NCBI RefSeq assembly: GCF_002975205.1
Contig: NZ_PCOC01000002.1
Location: 558,001 to 622,000 of the forward strand
DNA: 64,000 bases
Source of the DNA: Ochrobactrum vermis
Lineage (GTDB): Bacteria > Pseudomonadota > Alphaproteobacteria > Rhizobiales > Rhizobiaceae
Reading direction: 5' to 3'
Shown here: piece by piece, positions 33,430-43,172 of the stretch
How positions within the stretch are numbered: position 1 is the stretch's first letter
Layout of the letters: each line of letters starts with the position of its first letter
Notes under the pieces: generated by a model
What the model saw: the letters and a program-made list of their open reading frames with translations, nothing else
Database searches by the model: none
Told to the model about the DNA's origin: nothing
Made by a program: the position numbers and the translations under genes

Positions 33430-33911
33430 GCCTGCCCCGCAATGTCTACGGTTGCCTTGCGGACCGCGCGATGCACGAATACCGGCAGCGCTTTCTTTTC
33501 TTTCTGAAGAGCCTTGGGCTGGCCCGTATCGGCAGCAGTGGCGATCTTGTTCTCGGCGCGCGGTTTGCTGTCGGTGACATTGCGCGCATGGCGGATGTCA
33601 CGGGTCAGAGCCTTGCGTAGCCGGTTCAGTTCCTCGATTGCCTCTTCCATTTCGCGGCGTACGCGCTGCGTTTCGGCAAGGCGGGCTTCAAGCTTGTTGT
33701 TCTCGTCGGCCAAAGCAGTGCCAAGGTCGGTGCGTTCGCTCTGGATGGCCTTGACGGCGCGCTCCAGCCCGTTGGAAGCGGCAGCAACGCGCAACGCCAG
33801 CAGTTTGCCGAGTTTGATCGTCTCGTTGGCCTTGCGGCCAACCACGATGAGCGCAGCAAGCGAGGCAAGAGCCATCAATGTGGAAAGCAGGTTAGCCAGC
33901 AACAAGCTCAT
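33426..33911 (-). CDS. uncharacterised membrane-anchored coiled-coil protein between fliM and fliN
   Basis: The 161-residue protein has one N-terminal membrane helix (about residues 4-25), then a heptad-rich coiled coil (about 45-108, with [20 protein letters not shown]), and a basic tail. Its start lies 20 bases inside the end of fliM and its stop overlaps fliN, so it is tightly coupled to the C-ring genes. No family function is recognised. FliO, missing from this locus, is also a small single-helix protein near fliN, so a FliO-like role is possible, but the coiled coil is not typical of FliO. Confidence 0.78.
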   Translation of the reverse strand: MSLLLANLLSTLMALASLAALIVVGRKANETIKLGKLLALRVAAASNGLERAVKAIQSERTDLGTALADENNKLEARLAETQRVRREMEEAIEELNRLRKALTRDIRHARNVTDSKPRAENKIATAADTGQPKALQKEKKALPVFVHRAVRKATVDIAGQA

Positions 33912-34830
33912 CGATGAAATCCTCTTCCTGATTGACTGGGTCGCCGACCTTGACCGTGAAATGAATGCCGGATTTGCCGAGCGTGCACTTGAAAAGCTGC
34001 TGATCGCCAGCGCGCAGGCGCACCTGTTCCATGGCGTCGGCAGGCAGTTTCAGAACCTGCCCGATTTCCAGCATTGACAAGGCGTCCAGCGTCATCGATC
34101 CCTGCTGGATGAAAGCTTCGAGTTCGATGCGTGCACGGCTGACTTCCTGCCGCATCTTCTTCGCCCAGGTCGGATCGGTCTGATCCATCGGACGGCGCAG
34201 AAAGGCTGCGACTGCATCCTGCATCGGCTTCTGTGTGCTGCGCGGCAAAAGCAGATGAACCTGCCCGGTTCTGCCTGCAGCAGTGACATCGATGCGGCAG
34301 GCGAAAAGGCGCGAGCGCTCGAAATTCTCACGGTCGAATTCGGCGGTGTCGGTGCATTCACCGGCGGCGAAAAGCGTCTTTCCGTTTCCGGCAAAAACCT
34401 GATCGAGCGAACCGGCGAGATGACCGGCGAGAAGAGCAGAAATCTTGTGTTCCAGCATGCCGAATGGACGCTCGTCATCGACGCTGCCCATATTGCCCTG
34501 CGCGCCATACATCGCTTCAATCACGGAGAAAACGAGCGCAGCATCGGCGGTGAGGTAAATCGTACAGCCCCAGCGCTCGGCCTTCAGAGGCGCGATGATC
34601 GCCGCTTTGTCGAGAATGTCGGCAAAGGCAGCGTCGTCGGTGCTTTCCACCTGGCCTGCTTCAATGTCGAATGCAGCGGCACAGCCATGTTTCAACCGGT
34701 CGCAGAAATGCGTCGAGGCATCCTTGAACACATGGGCAAGCGATTTCAGATCGTCGCCCGAAAGCCCCGCTGCACGCAGCAGGTTTTCGGCCAGAACATC
34801 GTTTTTGCGGTTTTGCCCCAAAGCAGTCAT
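33892..34830 (-). CDS. fliM: flagellar motor switch protein FliM (divergent)
   Basis: The 312-residue product keeps the C-terminal SpoA-like domain (about residues 235-310, with GSMTLDALSMLEIGQVL) and a CheC-like middle domain, but it lacks the clear N-terminal CheY-binding EILSQ-type peptide of enteric FliM. Rhizobial and Brucella FliM are known to be divergent. ATG 34830 is one base after the motA stop, so motA and fliM are probably coupled; a longer reading would extend into motA. It forms the C-ring with FliG and FliN. Confidence 0.85.
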   Translation of the reverse strand: MTALGQNRKNDVLAENLLRAAGLSGDDLKSLAHVFKDASTHFCDRLKHGCAAAFDIEAGQVESTDDAAFADILDKAAIIAPLKAERWGCTIYLTADAALVFSVIEAMYGAQGNMGSVDDERPFGMLEHKISALLAGHLAGSLDQVFAGNGKTLFAAGECTDTAEFDRENFERSRLFACRIDVTAAGRTGQVHLLLPRSTQKPMQDAVAAFLRRPMDQTDPTWAKKMRQEVSRARIELEAFIQQGSMTLDALSMLEIGQVLKLPADAMEQVRLRAGDQQLFKCTLGKSGIHFTVKVGDPVNQEEDFIDELVAG

Positions 34831-34831
34831 C

Positions 34832-35704
34832 TTACGCCGCCTGCTGGGTCGGCGCGCTCGCCATGGTTTCCTGCTCGACCACATCAATGGTCGGGCGATC
34901 ATAGGCGGAGATGGTCTTGCGTCCATACTCCACGGCAATCTGCGGCAGGGAACCGTTCATATAGGCGAGAAGCGTCTGCTTCACGACGATGTAGAGACGG
35001 TTGTTCTTTTCACGGGTCGATTTGATCTTGGCTGCGATCGGGCCGACCACGCCGTAAGAGAAGAAGATGCCGGCAAAGGTGCCGACAAGGGCGGCGCCGA
35101 TCAGATGGCCCAGTACTTCCGGCGACTGGTCCAGCGCGCCCATGGCCTTGATGACGCCGAGAACGGCGGCAACAATACCGAGCGCAGGCAGGGCTTCGGA
35201 AATGCTGACCATTGCTTGGTAGGGCTTGAGCTTGTCGCGGGCCATGGTGTGGATCTCCTCGTCCATCAGCGCCTCGATTTCATGCGAGCGCACATTGCCG
35301 ACGATGATGAGGCGGCAATAGTCGCAGATGAAATGGGTGAGGTCCTCTTTCTTCAATACGCTCGGATAGGCCTGAAAGATCGACGACTCCTTCGGATTGT
35401 CGATGTGCACTTCCACTTCGTTGCGCGACTTCGCGCGCAGTTCGCGCATCAGGCTGTAGAGCAGGCCCAGAACGTCGAGATAGTCACGCTGTTTCGGAAC
35501 AGCATTGCTGAATGCTTCCATGCAGGCGCGGCCAGTGTCCTTCACAAGTGAGAAAGGATTGGCGATGAAGAAGGTCCCGAGCGCCGCACCCAAAATGATG
35601 ACGAACTCCCAGGGCTGGATAAGCACGCTGACATGTCCGCCCATGGCGATAAAGCCGCCCAGCATACAGCCCAGTGTGATGACAAGACCGACGATAATGC
35701 CCAA
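34832..35704 (-). CDS. motA: flagellar stator protein MotA
   Basis: The 290-residue inner-membrane stator subunit has four helices, a first helix starting [17 protein letters not shown], the cytoplasmic charged loop (about residues 60-165) and the conserved proline region [16 protein letters not shown] before helix 3. It passes protons with MotB, encoded about 14 kb away. TTG 35704 is chosen because it lies at the family's usual N-terminus and follows GGGAG; an upstream start would add 33 hydrophilic residues. It heads the leftward operon. Confidence 0.92.
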   Translation of the reverse strand: MGIIVGLVITLGCMLGGFIAMGGHVSVLIQPWEFVIILGAALGTFFIANPFSLVKDTGRACMEAFSNAVPKQRDYLDVLGLLYSLMRELRAKSRNEVEVHIDNPKESSIFQAYPSVLKKEDLTHFICDYCRLIIVGNVRSHEIEALMDEEIHTMARDKLKPYQAMVSISEALPALGIVAAVLGVIKAMGALDQSPEVLGHLIGAALVGTFAGIFFSYGVVGPIAAKIKSTREKNNRLYIVVKQTLLAYMNGSLPQIAVEYGRKTISAYDRPTIDVVEQETMASAPTQQAA

Positions 35705-35850
35705 AGCTCGTGACTCCCGCGTACAAGTTCTTTCATCGCACCTTATGGATTGCGGCTTGCGCGAACCTTGCCACCGGTACGGGCGGAAGCCAGCTTCGGA
35801 CAAGCTTGGTCTTTCATAAAGGATTGAAATACCGGAAGGGGGTCATGCGC
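35705..35850. promoter_or_regulatory. divergent promoter gap between motA and the flgF operon
   Basis: A 146-base gap separates the leftward motA-fliM operon from the rightward DUF1217-flgF operon. It should hold two flagellar promoters. I see no strong palindrome and cannot assign boxes. Confidence 0.4.
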
Positions 35851-36639
35851 ATGGTCGATACGATGACGAGCTATCGCCTGATCGCGGCGGATATGACGCG
35901 GTCGTTGCAGCGTGTTTCGAAGGAACCGTTGGTGGAGCGGGAAACCGCCTACTACAAGGAGAATATCGGCAAGGTGAAATCCATCGATGATTTCATGGCC
36001 GATAGTCGTCTCTATAATTATGCGATGAAGGCGTTTGGTCTGGAAGACATGGCCTTCGCCAAGGCATTTGTCCGCAAGATATTGACTGAGGGCGTCTCGG
36101 ACAAGGATTCGATGGCGAACCAGTTGACCGACAAGCGTTACAAGGAGTTTGCGACGGTCTTCGATTTCACGGGCAAGGGCGCGGAGACGACGCAAGACGT
36201 CGTGGCGCAACAGGGAACCGTGGACAAATATCTGCGTCAGACGCTGGAGCAGGAAGCGGGCGACCAGAATGACGGCGTCCGGCTGGCGCTCTATTTCGAG
36301 CGCAAGGCATCGACACTGACCAATGCCTATGAAATTCTCGGCGACAAGGCACTCCTGTCGATGGTGCAGACGACCTTTGGCTGGCCTTCCACCATGTCCA
36401 ATGCCGATATCGACAAACAGGCGAAGTTGATCTCCGAGAAGATCGATTTCACCAGAATGTCCGATCCCGAATATGTGTCGAAGTTCATTTCGCGCTTTAC
36501 CGCCATGTATGAAATAAATAACCCAACGGCGAGCAGCCCGGCGTCGATTGCATCCCTGCTTCTGGGCGGGACCTCGTCCGTCGGCATCTCGATGGACATT
36601 CTGAGCACCTTGCAGAACTTCAAGCCGGGCGGGCGCTAG
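35851..36639 (+). CDS. DUF1217 domain protein of the flagellar operon
   Basis: The 262-residue protein belongs to DUF1217, found in flagellar gene clusters of alphaproteobacteria. It is helical and soluble, with repeated segments such as FMADSRLYNYAMKAFGLED and FISRFTAMYEINNP, no signal peptide and no membrane helix. ATG 35851 is preferred because AAGGGGG lies eight bases upstream; ATG 35845 is too close to it. It precedes flgF by three bases and is probably co-translated. Its exact role in assembly is not known to me. Confidence 0.82.
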   Translation: MVDTMTSYRLIAADMTRSLQRVSKEPLVERETAYYKENIGKVKSIDDFMADSRLYNYAMKAFGLEDMAFAKAFVRKILTEGVSDKDSMANQLTDKRYKEFATVFDFTGKGAETTQDVVAQQGTVDKYLRQTLEQEAGDQNDGVRLALYFERKASTLTNAYEILGDKALLSMVQTTFGWPSTMSNADIDKQAKLISEKIDFTRMSDPEYVSKFISRFTAMYEINNPTASSPASIASLLLGGTSSVGISMDILSTLQNFKPGGR

Positions 36640-36642
36640 GCG

Positions 36643-37374
36643 ATGCAGAATAATTCGATCTATGTCGGGCTTTCGTCACTCATCACGCTGGAACGGCGGA
36701 TGGATGCCATCGCCCACAATGTCGCCAATGTCTCCACGGTTGGCTTTCGCGGAGAAGGCACCAAGTTCGACACCATCGTTTCGAACAAGGCAAGTGATGA
36801 CGTGAGTTTCGCCACGGCGGGCAAGAGCTTCATTCGCACCGAAGCAGGCCCGATGATCAAGACCGACAATCCGCTGGATGTCGCGGTCAAGGGCGATGTC
36901 TGGATGTCGATCTCGACGCCGCAGGGACAAATTTATACGCGTGACGGGCGCATGAACATGCTGCCGACGGGCGATCTCGTTTCGATCACCGGCAATCCGG
37001 TTCTCGATGTCGGCGGCGCGCCCATCGTGCTTAATCCGGGCGGTGGTGCGCCGAAGATTTCGAGCGACGGCGCGATCTACCAGAACGGTGCCCAGGTCGG
37101 TTCCATCGGCCTCTTTACGATCCCCGCCGATGCCGACCTGACCTATGCCGGTACATCCGGGGTGATCCCGAACAAGCCCGCCCAGCCGGTGGTCGATGAC
37201 AACAGTGTGGGCGTTGTGCAAGGCATGATCGAGGGATCGAATGTCGACGCCATGACCGAGATGACCCGCCTTATCAGCGTCAGCCGAGCCTTCGAACAGG
37301 TCAATAATCTGCTGTCGCAGCAGGAAAGCACCGTCTCTGAAGCCATCAAGACCTTGGGTTCCAGAAACGGATGA
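36643..37374 (+). CDS. flgF: flagellar basal-body rod protein FlgF
   Basis: This 243-residue proximal rod protein has the N-terminal rod motif LERRMDAIAHNVANVSTVGF (about residues 16-35) and the C-terminal hook/rod segment ending in LLSQQESTVSEAIKTLG, which pair as a coiled coil. It lacks a signal peptide because it is exported by the flagellar apparatus. It starts three bases after the DUF1217 stop, and its own stop overlaps the fliI start. Confidence 0.93.
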   Translation: MQNNSIYVGLSSLITLERRMDAIAHNVANVSTVGFRGEGTKFDTIVSNKASDDVSFATAGKSFIRTEAGPMIKTDNPLDVAVKGDVWMSISTPQGQIYTRDGRMNMLPTGDLVSITGNPVLDVGGAPIVLNPGGGAPKISSDGAIYQNGAQVGSIGLFTIPADADLTYAGTSGVIPNKPAQPVVDDNSVGVVQGMIEGSNVDAMTEMTRLISVSRAFEQVNNLLSQQESTVSEAIKTLGSRNG

Positions 37375-38729
37375 CGCCTGATCTGCCGCTCTCCCGTCTC
37401 GCCGCTTTTGCCCGTCAGCAATCGGTGGCGCGCAAGCCGCTGGCCGGCATTGGCGGAACGGTGAGCGACGTGTCGCGCTCGGCCATTGCCGTGCGCGGGC
37501 TTTCGCGCGATGTGCGTCTGGGCGATGCGGTGGCGATCCATGCGCAAGGCAGCCAGAGCCTTGCCGAGATCATCCGGGTTGCGGATACGCAAGTGCTCGT
37601 CAAACCGTTCGATGACCGCATCATTCCGTCGCTCGGTGCTGCGGTGTTCGAGGAAGGGCCGCTGCGCATCCGCCCGGCACCGGAATGGCGCGGACGTGTC
37701 ATCAATGCGCTTGGCGATGCGGTAGACGGAAAGGGCGCGTTGCAACCTGGCACCCGACCGATGGCATCCGAAAACCTGGCGCCCGCAGCCTTGCGTCGCG
37801 GGCGTGTCGACAGGGGCTTACGCACCGGCGTCAACGTCATCGATATTTTCACGCCGCTTTGTTTCGGCCAGCGTATCGGCATCTTTGCAGGCTCCGGTGT
37901 CGGCAAGTCGACGCTGCTTGCCATGATGACGCGTGCGGCGGATTTCGACACGGTGGTGCTGGCTTTGACCGGCGAGCGCGGACGCGAAGTGCGCGAGATG
38001 CTGGAAGAAACCATGGCAGGCCATCTTGACAAGACGATAACCGTGGTGGCGACCGGCGATGAAAGCCCGATGATGCGCCGTCTTGCGCCCAATACGGCGA
38101 CGGCCATTGCCGAATATTTTCGCGACCTTGGCCAGAATGTCCTGCTGATTGTCGATTCCGTCACGCGCTTTGCCCATGCGGCGCGCGAAGTGGCGATTGC
38201 TGCCGAAGAGCCGCCTGTTTCGCGCGGTTATCCGCCGAGCGTCTTCAGCCAGCTCCCCCGTCTTCTGGAGCGGGCCGGTCCCGGTACCACGGAAGCGGGT
38301 GGCAGTATCACCGGCATCTATTCGGTGCTGGTCGATGGCGACGATCATAATGATCCGGTTTCCGACACGATCCGCGGCACACTGGACGGCCATATCGTGC
38401 TCGACCGCGCGATTGCGGCGCAAGGGCGTTTTCCGGCCGTGGATATTCCCGCCTCGGTTTCGCGTCTGGCAAAGCACAACTGGACACCAGAACAACGCAA
38501 GCTGGTCAACCAGCTACGCGGCATGGTCGCCCGTTTTGAGGAAACCCGTGATCTGCGCGCTATAGGCGCCTACCAGAAAGGCCATGACGGCCTTCTGGAT
38601 CAGGCGGTTGATCTTGTCCCGCGCATTTACGACGCCTTGCAGCAATCGCCGGAAACCGGCCTATCGGATGATCCCTATAACGACCTTGCCGCGGCACTGC
38701 GCGGCGACAGACAGGCGCAACACGCATGA
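37371..38729 (+). CDS. fliI: flagellum-specific export ATPase FliI
   Basis: The 452-residue hexameric ATPase energises the flagellar type III export gate. The N-terminal region (1-100) is followed by the F1-beta-like core with Walker A GSGVGKST (174-181), the ERGREV motif (about 201-206), Walker B VLLIVDSVTRFA and the ARE/PSV loop RGYPPSVFSQLPRLLERAG. It starts by overlapping the flgF stop. No classical FliH gene lies next to it; a FliH-like candidate is encoded after fliF. Confidence 0.96.
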   Translation: MTPDLPLSRLAAFARQQSVARKPLAGIGGTVSDVSRSAIAVRGLSRDVRLGDAVAIHAQGSQSLAEIIRVADTQVLVKPFDDRIIPSLGAAVFEEGPLRIRPAPEWRGRVINALGDAVDGKGALQPGTRPMASENLAPAALRRGRVDRGLRTGVNVIDIFTPLCFGQRIGIFAGSGVGKSTLLAMMTRAADFDTVVLALTGERGREVREMLEETMAGHLDKTITVVATGDESPMMRRLAPNTATAIAEYFRDLGQNVLLIVDSVTRFAHAAREVAIAAEEPPVSRGYPPSVFSQLPRLLERAGPGTTEAGGSITGIYSVLVDGDDHNDPVSDTIRGTLDGHIVLDRAIAAQGRFPAVDIPASVSRLAKHNWTPEQRKLVNQLRGMVARFEETRDLRAIGAYQKGHDGLLDQAVDLVPRIYDALQQSPETGLSDDPYNDLAAALRGDRQAQHA

Positions 38730-39331
38730 TGACGGGCTTTCGCAAGACAAAGGAAGAAAAACTCCTGGCTGATCTGGCGGCGGAGGTCGAGACCGCTGCA
38801 CGACAGGAAGGCATGAAGAAGCCGCCGAGCAAGGTGGACCGCTATCTGAAGATCGCGGCAATCACGCTTGCTGCCGGGAGCGCAATGCTGCCTTTCGTCA
38901 CCTATCTTCAGCGCGCCGATCTGGGTTCGCCTGATAAGGCCGAGCGCAAGATCATCGATCCGCTCGACCGCTCGGAGCAGAAAACGGTGCGCCGTTTCCC
39001 GTCCTTCCGTCCGTCTGAACAGGCCGCGCCGAATGCAGATATAGACAATACGATGACGGGCTCCGTCATGTCGAACGGCAAGGGGCTTCCGGGAACCGGC
39101 ACAGGAAATGACGGTGACGGAAGCGGGGAAGGGCAGGCGTTCCCCAAGCCGGTTTTCGCACTGCGCGAGGTCGTCGGCGGCATGGCGATGATCGAGGATA
39201 CGTCAGGCTACTGGTTTGTCGAAAAAGGTTCGCTGCTGCCGGATGGCAGTCACCTTGTTTCAATCGGGCGCGGTGCGGGCACCTGGCAGCTCACGACATC
39301 GTCGGGTGATGTGATCGAGATGCGGAGGTAA
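38726..39331 (+). CDS. uncharacterised bitopic protein after fliI
   Basis: The 201-residue protein has a charged cytoplasmic N-terminus, one membrane helix (about residues 43-61), a Gly/Ser/Asp-rich linker (about 100-130) and a C-terminal domain of about 60 residues that ends in alternating strands (WFVEKGSLLPDGS, WQLTTSSGDVIEMRR). Its start overlaps the fliI stop, so it is translated with fliI. It looks like an inner-membrane protein with a periplasmic beta domain. No family is recognised; linkage suggests flagellar assembly. Confidence 0.75.
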   Translation: MMTGFRKTKEEKLLADLAAEVETAARQEGMKKPPSKVDRYLKIAAITLAAGSAMLPFVTYLQRADLGSPDKAERKIIDPLDRSEQKTVRRFPSFRPSEQAAPNADIDNTMTGSVMSNGKGLPGTGTGNDGDGSGEGQAFPKPVFALREVVGGMAMIEDTSGYWFVEKGSLLPDGSHLVSIGRGAGTWQLTTSSGDVIEMRR

Positions 39332-39487
39332 GGGGAAGGCAATAAGTCAGTGGGGCAATAAGGCAATATGCTTTGATTGCGGATGACCGTGCCGACAATA
39401 TCCTTCACTGCCCTACCGCCCTAACCTCCGCAAGCTTGACGCAAGTTCCGGCCTTTAAGTTAACAAACTATAAAGGCGGGATACTCA
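39332..39487 (+). promoter_or_regulatory. probable promoter gap before flgB
   Basis: This 156-base gap starts the large flgB-to-fliP operon. It contains short GGCAATA repeats (about 39338, 39356, 39363) but no strong hairpin. Promoter boxes could not be assigned. Confidence 0.35.
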
Positions 39488-39868
39488 ATGAGCACCATTC
39501 ATCTTTTCGATCTGGCTGCAAGGCAGGCGCAGTGGTTGTCGGTACGACAGGCCACGGTTGCGGGCAATGTCGCCAATGCGAACACGCCGGATTTCAGGGC
39601 TCGTGACGTGCAGCCCTTCGCGGATGTGCTGGACAAGACGCAACTCACCATGTCTGCAACAAGCCCTCGGCATCTGGAGGCCGAGGCCGACGGGATTGCC
39701 GGTGCGCGCCTGCGTCCCGACGACATTACCGAACAGACTCACTCCGGAAATACGGTCGACGTCGAACAGGAAATGATGAAAGCCGGTGAAATCGCCCGCG
39801 AATATTCGCTCAACACAAGCGTCGTCAAGGCGTTCCATCGCATGATGCTTTCGGTCGCGAAGGGCTAG
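39488..39868 (+). CDS. flgB: flagellar basal-body rod protein FlgB
   Basis: The 126-residue proximal rod protein shows the rod motif RQATVAGNVANANTPDF (about residues 20-36) and the C-terminal helix with NTVDVEQEMMKAGE. Length fits the family. It opens the flgB-flgC-fliE-flgG operon and starts after AAAGGCGGG. Confidence 0.92.
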   Translation: MSTIHLFDLAARQAQWLSVRQATVAGNVANANTPDFRARDVQPFADVLDKTQLTMSATSPRHLEAEADGIAGARLRPDDITEQTHSGNTVDVEQEMMKAGEIAREYSLNTSVVKAFHRMMLSVAKG

Positions 39869-39870
39869 TC

Positions 39871-40293
39871 ATGTCTTCCGATGCCTTGCAAAACACATTG
39901 AAGATCGCAGCGTCGGGCCTTTCGGCCCAATCGACACGTCTGCGCATCGTTTCCGAAAATATCGCCAATGCGCAGTCGACCGCCAAGACTGCCGATGCCG
40001 ATCCCTATCGCCGCAAGACGGTTTCCTTCCGCACCGAGCTGGAGCAGGGCACTGGCGCGGCCGAGGTTCGCATTGCCGAAGTCGGCAAGGACACCTCGCC
40101 CTTCGTCGAGCAATACGAGCCGAGCCATCCAGCGGCGGATGAGCGCGGCTATGTCCGCTATCCAAACGTCAACATGGTCGTCGAAATGGCGGACATGCGT
40201 GAAGCCAATCGTTCCTATGAAGCCAATTTGCAGGTCGTGAGACAGGCCCGTGAGCTGATCTCCATGACCATCGATCTCCTGAGGAGCACATAA
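39871..40293 (+). CDS. flgC: flagellar basal-body rod protein FlgC
   Basis: The 140-residue rod protein has an N-terminal helix with [20 protein letters not shown] (about residues 16-35), the [16 protein letters not shown] strand-helix typical of FlgC and a C-terminal helix. It begins two bases after flgB and overlaps the fliE start by one base. Confidence 0.94.
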   Translation: MSSDALQNTLKIAASGLSAQSTRLRIVSENIANAQSTAKTADADPYRRKTVSFRTELEQGTGAAEVRIAEVGKDTSPFVEQYEPSHPAADERGYVRYPNVNMVVEMADMREANRSYEANLQVVRQARELISMTIDLLRST

Positions 40294-40628
40294 TGTACGA
40301 CTCGATCATGAGCATTTCGGCGCGCAATGCCCTGTCGCGCCTTTCCGAGACCGTTGCCGAAAAGGGCGTGGGGTCCGCTTCCGCGCCACAGGCTGTTCCG
40401 ACGGCTCCCGGCGCCTCGTTCGGTGAAGTTCTGTCCCAGATGACGGATTCCGTTGGCCAGAAACTGCAAGCTGCGGAAGCAACATCCATTCAGGGCATCA
40501 AGGGTGATGCACCGGTGCGCGATGTGGTCAGCTCCGTCATGGAAGCCGAACAGTCGCTCCAGACGGCCATCGCGATCCGAGACAAGATCGTGCAGGCCTA
40601 TCTCGAAATCAGCCGCATGCCGATCTGA
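40293..40628 (+). CDS. fliE: flagellar hook-basal body protein FliE
   Basis: The 111-residue protein joins the MS ring to the rod. The conserved C-terminal half has [20 protein letters not shown] (about residues 74-93) and ends with YLEISRMPI, a strong FliE signature. It overlaps the flgC stop by one base. Confidence 0.93.
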   Translation: MYDSIMSISARNALSRLSETVAEKGVGSASAPQAVPTAPGASFGEVLSQMTDSVGQKLQAAEATSIQGIKGDAPVRDVVSSVMEAEQSLQTAIAIRDKIVQAYLEISRMPI

Positions 40629-40651
40629 TTTACGGCAGCTAAGGATACGCC

Positions 40652-41440
40652 ATGAAAGCCCTGACGATTGCCGCCACCGGCATGAACGCCCAGCAGCTCA
40701 ATCTGGAAGTGATTGCCAACAACATCGCCAATATCAACACAACGGGCTTCAAGCGCGCGCGTGCGGAGTTCTCCGATCTTCTTTATCAATCCGAGCGGAC
40801 GGCAGGCGTGCCCAATCAGGCGAACCAGTCCATCGTGCCGGAAGGCGCGCTGGTCGGCCTCGGCGTGCAGACGGCGGCGGTACGCAATCTTCATATGCAG
40901 GGCAGTTTCAACCAGACCGGCAATCCATTCGATCTGGCTTTGACCGGCAAGGGTTGGTTTCAGATTCAAAGCCCGACCGGCGAGACGCTTTACGCGCGCG
41001 CTGGCGCATTCAACAAGAATGCCGATGGCCAGCTCGTGACGCTCGACGGCAATCCGGTTGAACCGGCGATCACCATTCCGCCAGATGCTGTTGAAGTGAC
41101 AGTCACCGATACCGGACAGGTTTTCGCGAAGCTGCAGGATCAGGTCAATCAGGTCGATCTCGGCCAGCTGACCCTCGCCAACTTTACCAATGAAGCGGGT
41201 CTCGAGCCGCTCGGCGGCAACCTCTATCGCGAGACGGAAGCCTCCGGCGGTCCGCTGGTCGGCGTTCCGGGCGATCCGGGCTACGGCTCGATCAAGCAGG
41301 GCTATCTCGAAGCGTCGAATGTCGATCCGGTGAAGGAAATCACCGATCTCATTACGGCGCAGCGCGCCTACGAAATGAATTCCAAGGTTATTCAGGCTGC
41401 CGACGAGATGGCGGCAACCGTGTCGAAGAACTTGCGCTGA
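40652..41440 (+). CDS. flgG: flagellar distal rod protein FlgG
   Basis: The 262-residue rod protein has the N-terminal motif [20 protein letters not shown] (about residues 17-36), a central beta region with the distal-rod segment [16 protein letters not shown], and the C-terminal [20 protein letters not shown]. Length matches FlgG and distinguishes it from the shorter FlgF. Confidence 0.95.
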   Translation: MKALTIAATGMNAQQLNLEVIANNIANINTTGFKRARAEFSDLLYQSERTAGVPNQANQSIVPEGALVGLGVQTAAVRNLHMQGSFNQTGNPFDLALTGKGWFQIQSPTGETLYARAGAFNKNADGQLVTLDGNPVEPAITIPPDAVEVTVTDTGQVFAKLQDQVNQVDLGQLTLANFTNEAGLEPLGGNLYRETEASGGPLVGVPGDPGYGSIKQGYLEASNVDPVKEITDLITAQRAYEMNSKVIQAADEMAATVSKNLR

Positions 41441-41445
41441 CGGTG

Positions 41446-41934
41446 ATGGCGATGGGGTATACGCAGGCAATCTTTCGAAAGACGAGGCTGGTGTTCGCAG
41501 GCGGGTTGCTGCTCGTGGCGACAGCCGGTGCGAGCGCTGCCGACCGCATCGCTTTTGTTGTGCCTTCGGCTACTGTTTATCCCGGCCAGATCGTCAGCGA
41601 TACGGCGTTGTTGGAGAAGCAGTTCTTCATCAACGCTCCTGCGGCGGCCCAGTATGTGCTTTCAACTGATCAGGCGGCAGGCAAGGTGGCACGCAAGACG
41701 CTGCTCCCCGGCAAGCCGATCCTCGTGTCGGCATTGGGCGAGCCGTCACTGGTCACGCGCGGGGTTCCGGCACCACTGGTCTTTACCGCCGGTACGCTGA
41801 CCATTACCGCCATGGGCACGCCACTTGAATCCGGGGCGGCTGGCGATTTCATCAAGGTTCGTAACGTCGACAGCGGCATCATCGTGTCCGGCACGGTGCT
41901 GGCCAATGGACGCATTCAGGTGGGGATGCAGTGA
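41446..41934 (+). CDS. flgA: flagellar P-ring assembly protein FlgA
   Basis: The 162-residue periplasmic chaperone has a signal peptide (cleavage near AGASAAD, about residue 33) and the SAF-like domain with YPGQIVSDTALLEK and ITAMGTPLESGAAGDFIKVRN. It helps P-ring assembly in the periplasm. ATG 41446 follows the flgG stop by five bases; a second ATG two codons later is possible. Its stop overlaps the flgI GTG start, so the chaperone and its substrate are co-translated. Confidence 0.9.
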   Translation: MAMGYTQAIFRKTRLVFAGGLLLVATAGASAADRIAFVVPSATVYPGQIVSDTALLEKQFFINAPAAAQYVLSTDQAAGKVARKTLLPGKPILVSALGEPSLVTRGVPAPLVFTAGTLTITAMGTPLESGAAGDFIKVRNVDSGIIVSGTVLANGRIQVGMQ

Positions 41935-43172
41935 GAAAAACAAGCGCTGCCCAGATCACCACTTTGCTCGCCATTCTGGCACTCGTTTTGCAGCCTGTCG
42001 CAGGGTTTGCGGATGAATCGTCGAAGAATGCGCGGGAATTCGGTTCCGCAGTGGATGCCGATGCCGACTGGCTTGGCTCCGGCGGTGACCCGTCGAAAAT
42101 GTCCTATGCGGAGCTTGGCCGGGGTAGTGCGGTTGCGCGGCTCAAGGATATAGCCACCATTCAGGGCGTACGTGAAAACCAGCTTGTCGGCTACGGTCTT
42201 GTTATCGGCCTCAAGGGCACGGGTGACAGCCTGCGCAATTCGCCGTTCACAGAACAGTCCATGCGCGCCATGCTGGATAATCTCGGTATCAGCGCGCCGC
42301 GCAATTCCACCCGTTCGAAGAATACGGCTGCGGTGATCGTGACATCCAATCTGCCCGCTTTTGCCGGTGCCGGTTCGCGCATCGATGTGACCGTTTCGTC
42401 GCTCGGCGATGCCACGTCGCTGCAAGGCGGCACACTGGTCATGACCCAACTCATGGGAGCGGACAACCAGATTTACGCCGTTGCGCAAGGCAACATGATT
42501 GTGTCCGGCTTTTCGGCGGAAGGTGAAGCCGCAACCGTGACGCAGGGCGTGCCGACTTCGGGTCGTATCCCGAATGGTGCGCTGGTCGAGCGCGAAGTGG
42601 CGGGTAATTTCGGCAAGGAAAGCGAAATGATCGTCGAGCTGCGTGATCCCGATTTCACGACTGCCGTGCGCGCTGCCGATACGATCAATGTCTTCGCCAA
42701 GCGCCGTTACGGTCGCGGTGTCGCGATTGCACGCGATGCAAAGACGATCCGCTTGTCACGACCGAAGAATGTGCCTGCCGCACGCTTTCTTGCTGAACTT
42801 GAAGGTCTGCCGATCACGACCGATGAAGTGGCGCGGGTGGTGGTGGATGAGCGGACCGGAACCGTCGTCATTGGCGAGAAGGTTCGCATCTCCAAGGTGG
42901 CGATCAGCCATGGCAGTCTGACGGTCCGTGTAACCGAAACGCCGATGGTCGTTCAGCCTGAGCCATTCAGCGACGGCGTAACCGCTTTCGAACCGAACAC
43001 CGATATTGCCGTCAATCAGCAGAATTCCAAGATCGGCATTCTGACCGGCGCAAATCTTGAAAATCTGGTGAAGGGCCTGAACCAGATCGGCGTGAAACCG
43101 ACCGGAATCATCGCGATTTTGCAAGCTATCAAGACATCCGGCGCACTTCATGCGGAACTGGTGGTGCAATGA
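41931..43172 (+). CDS. flgI: flagellar P-ring protein FlgI
   Basis: The 413-residue periplasmic ring protein has a signal peptide (to about residue 26, PVAGFA) and conserved segments ARLKDIATIQGVRENQLVGY, GTGDSLRNSPFTEQS and NLGISAP. The GTG start overlaps the flgA stop. Length and motifs are those of complete FlgI, which surrounds the rod in the peptidoglycan layer. Confidence 0.95.
   Translation: MRKTSAAQITTLLAILALVLQPVAGFADESSKNAREFGSAVDADADWLGSGGDPSKMSYAELGRGSAVARLKDIATIQGVRENQLVGYGLVIGLKGTGDSLRNSPFTEQSMRAMLDNLGISAPRNSTRSKNTAAVIVTSNLPAFAGAGSRIDVTVSSLGDATSLQGGTLVMTQLMGADNQIYAVAQGNMIVSGFSAEGEAATVTQGVPTSGRIPNGALVEREVAGNFGKESEMIVELRDPDFTTAVRAADTINVFAKRRYGRGVAIARDAKTIRLSRPKNVPAARFLAELEGLPITTDEVARVVVDERTGTVVIGEKVRISKVAISHGSLTVRVTETPMVVQPEPFSDGVTAFEPNTDIAVNQQNSKIGILTGANLENLVKGLNQIGVKPTGIIAILQAIKTSGALHAELVVQ

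Noticed and set aside
34255..35551. Rightward open frames opposite fliM and motA
   Set aside because: Both lie antisense to conserved flagellar genes.
30917..38729. Possibility that flhB, fliN and fliI belong to a virulence type III secretion system
   Set aside because: All neighbours are rod, ring, hook, motor and filament genes; no secretin, needle or translocon genes exist in the window.
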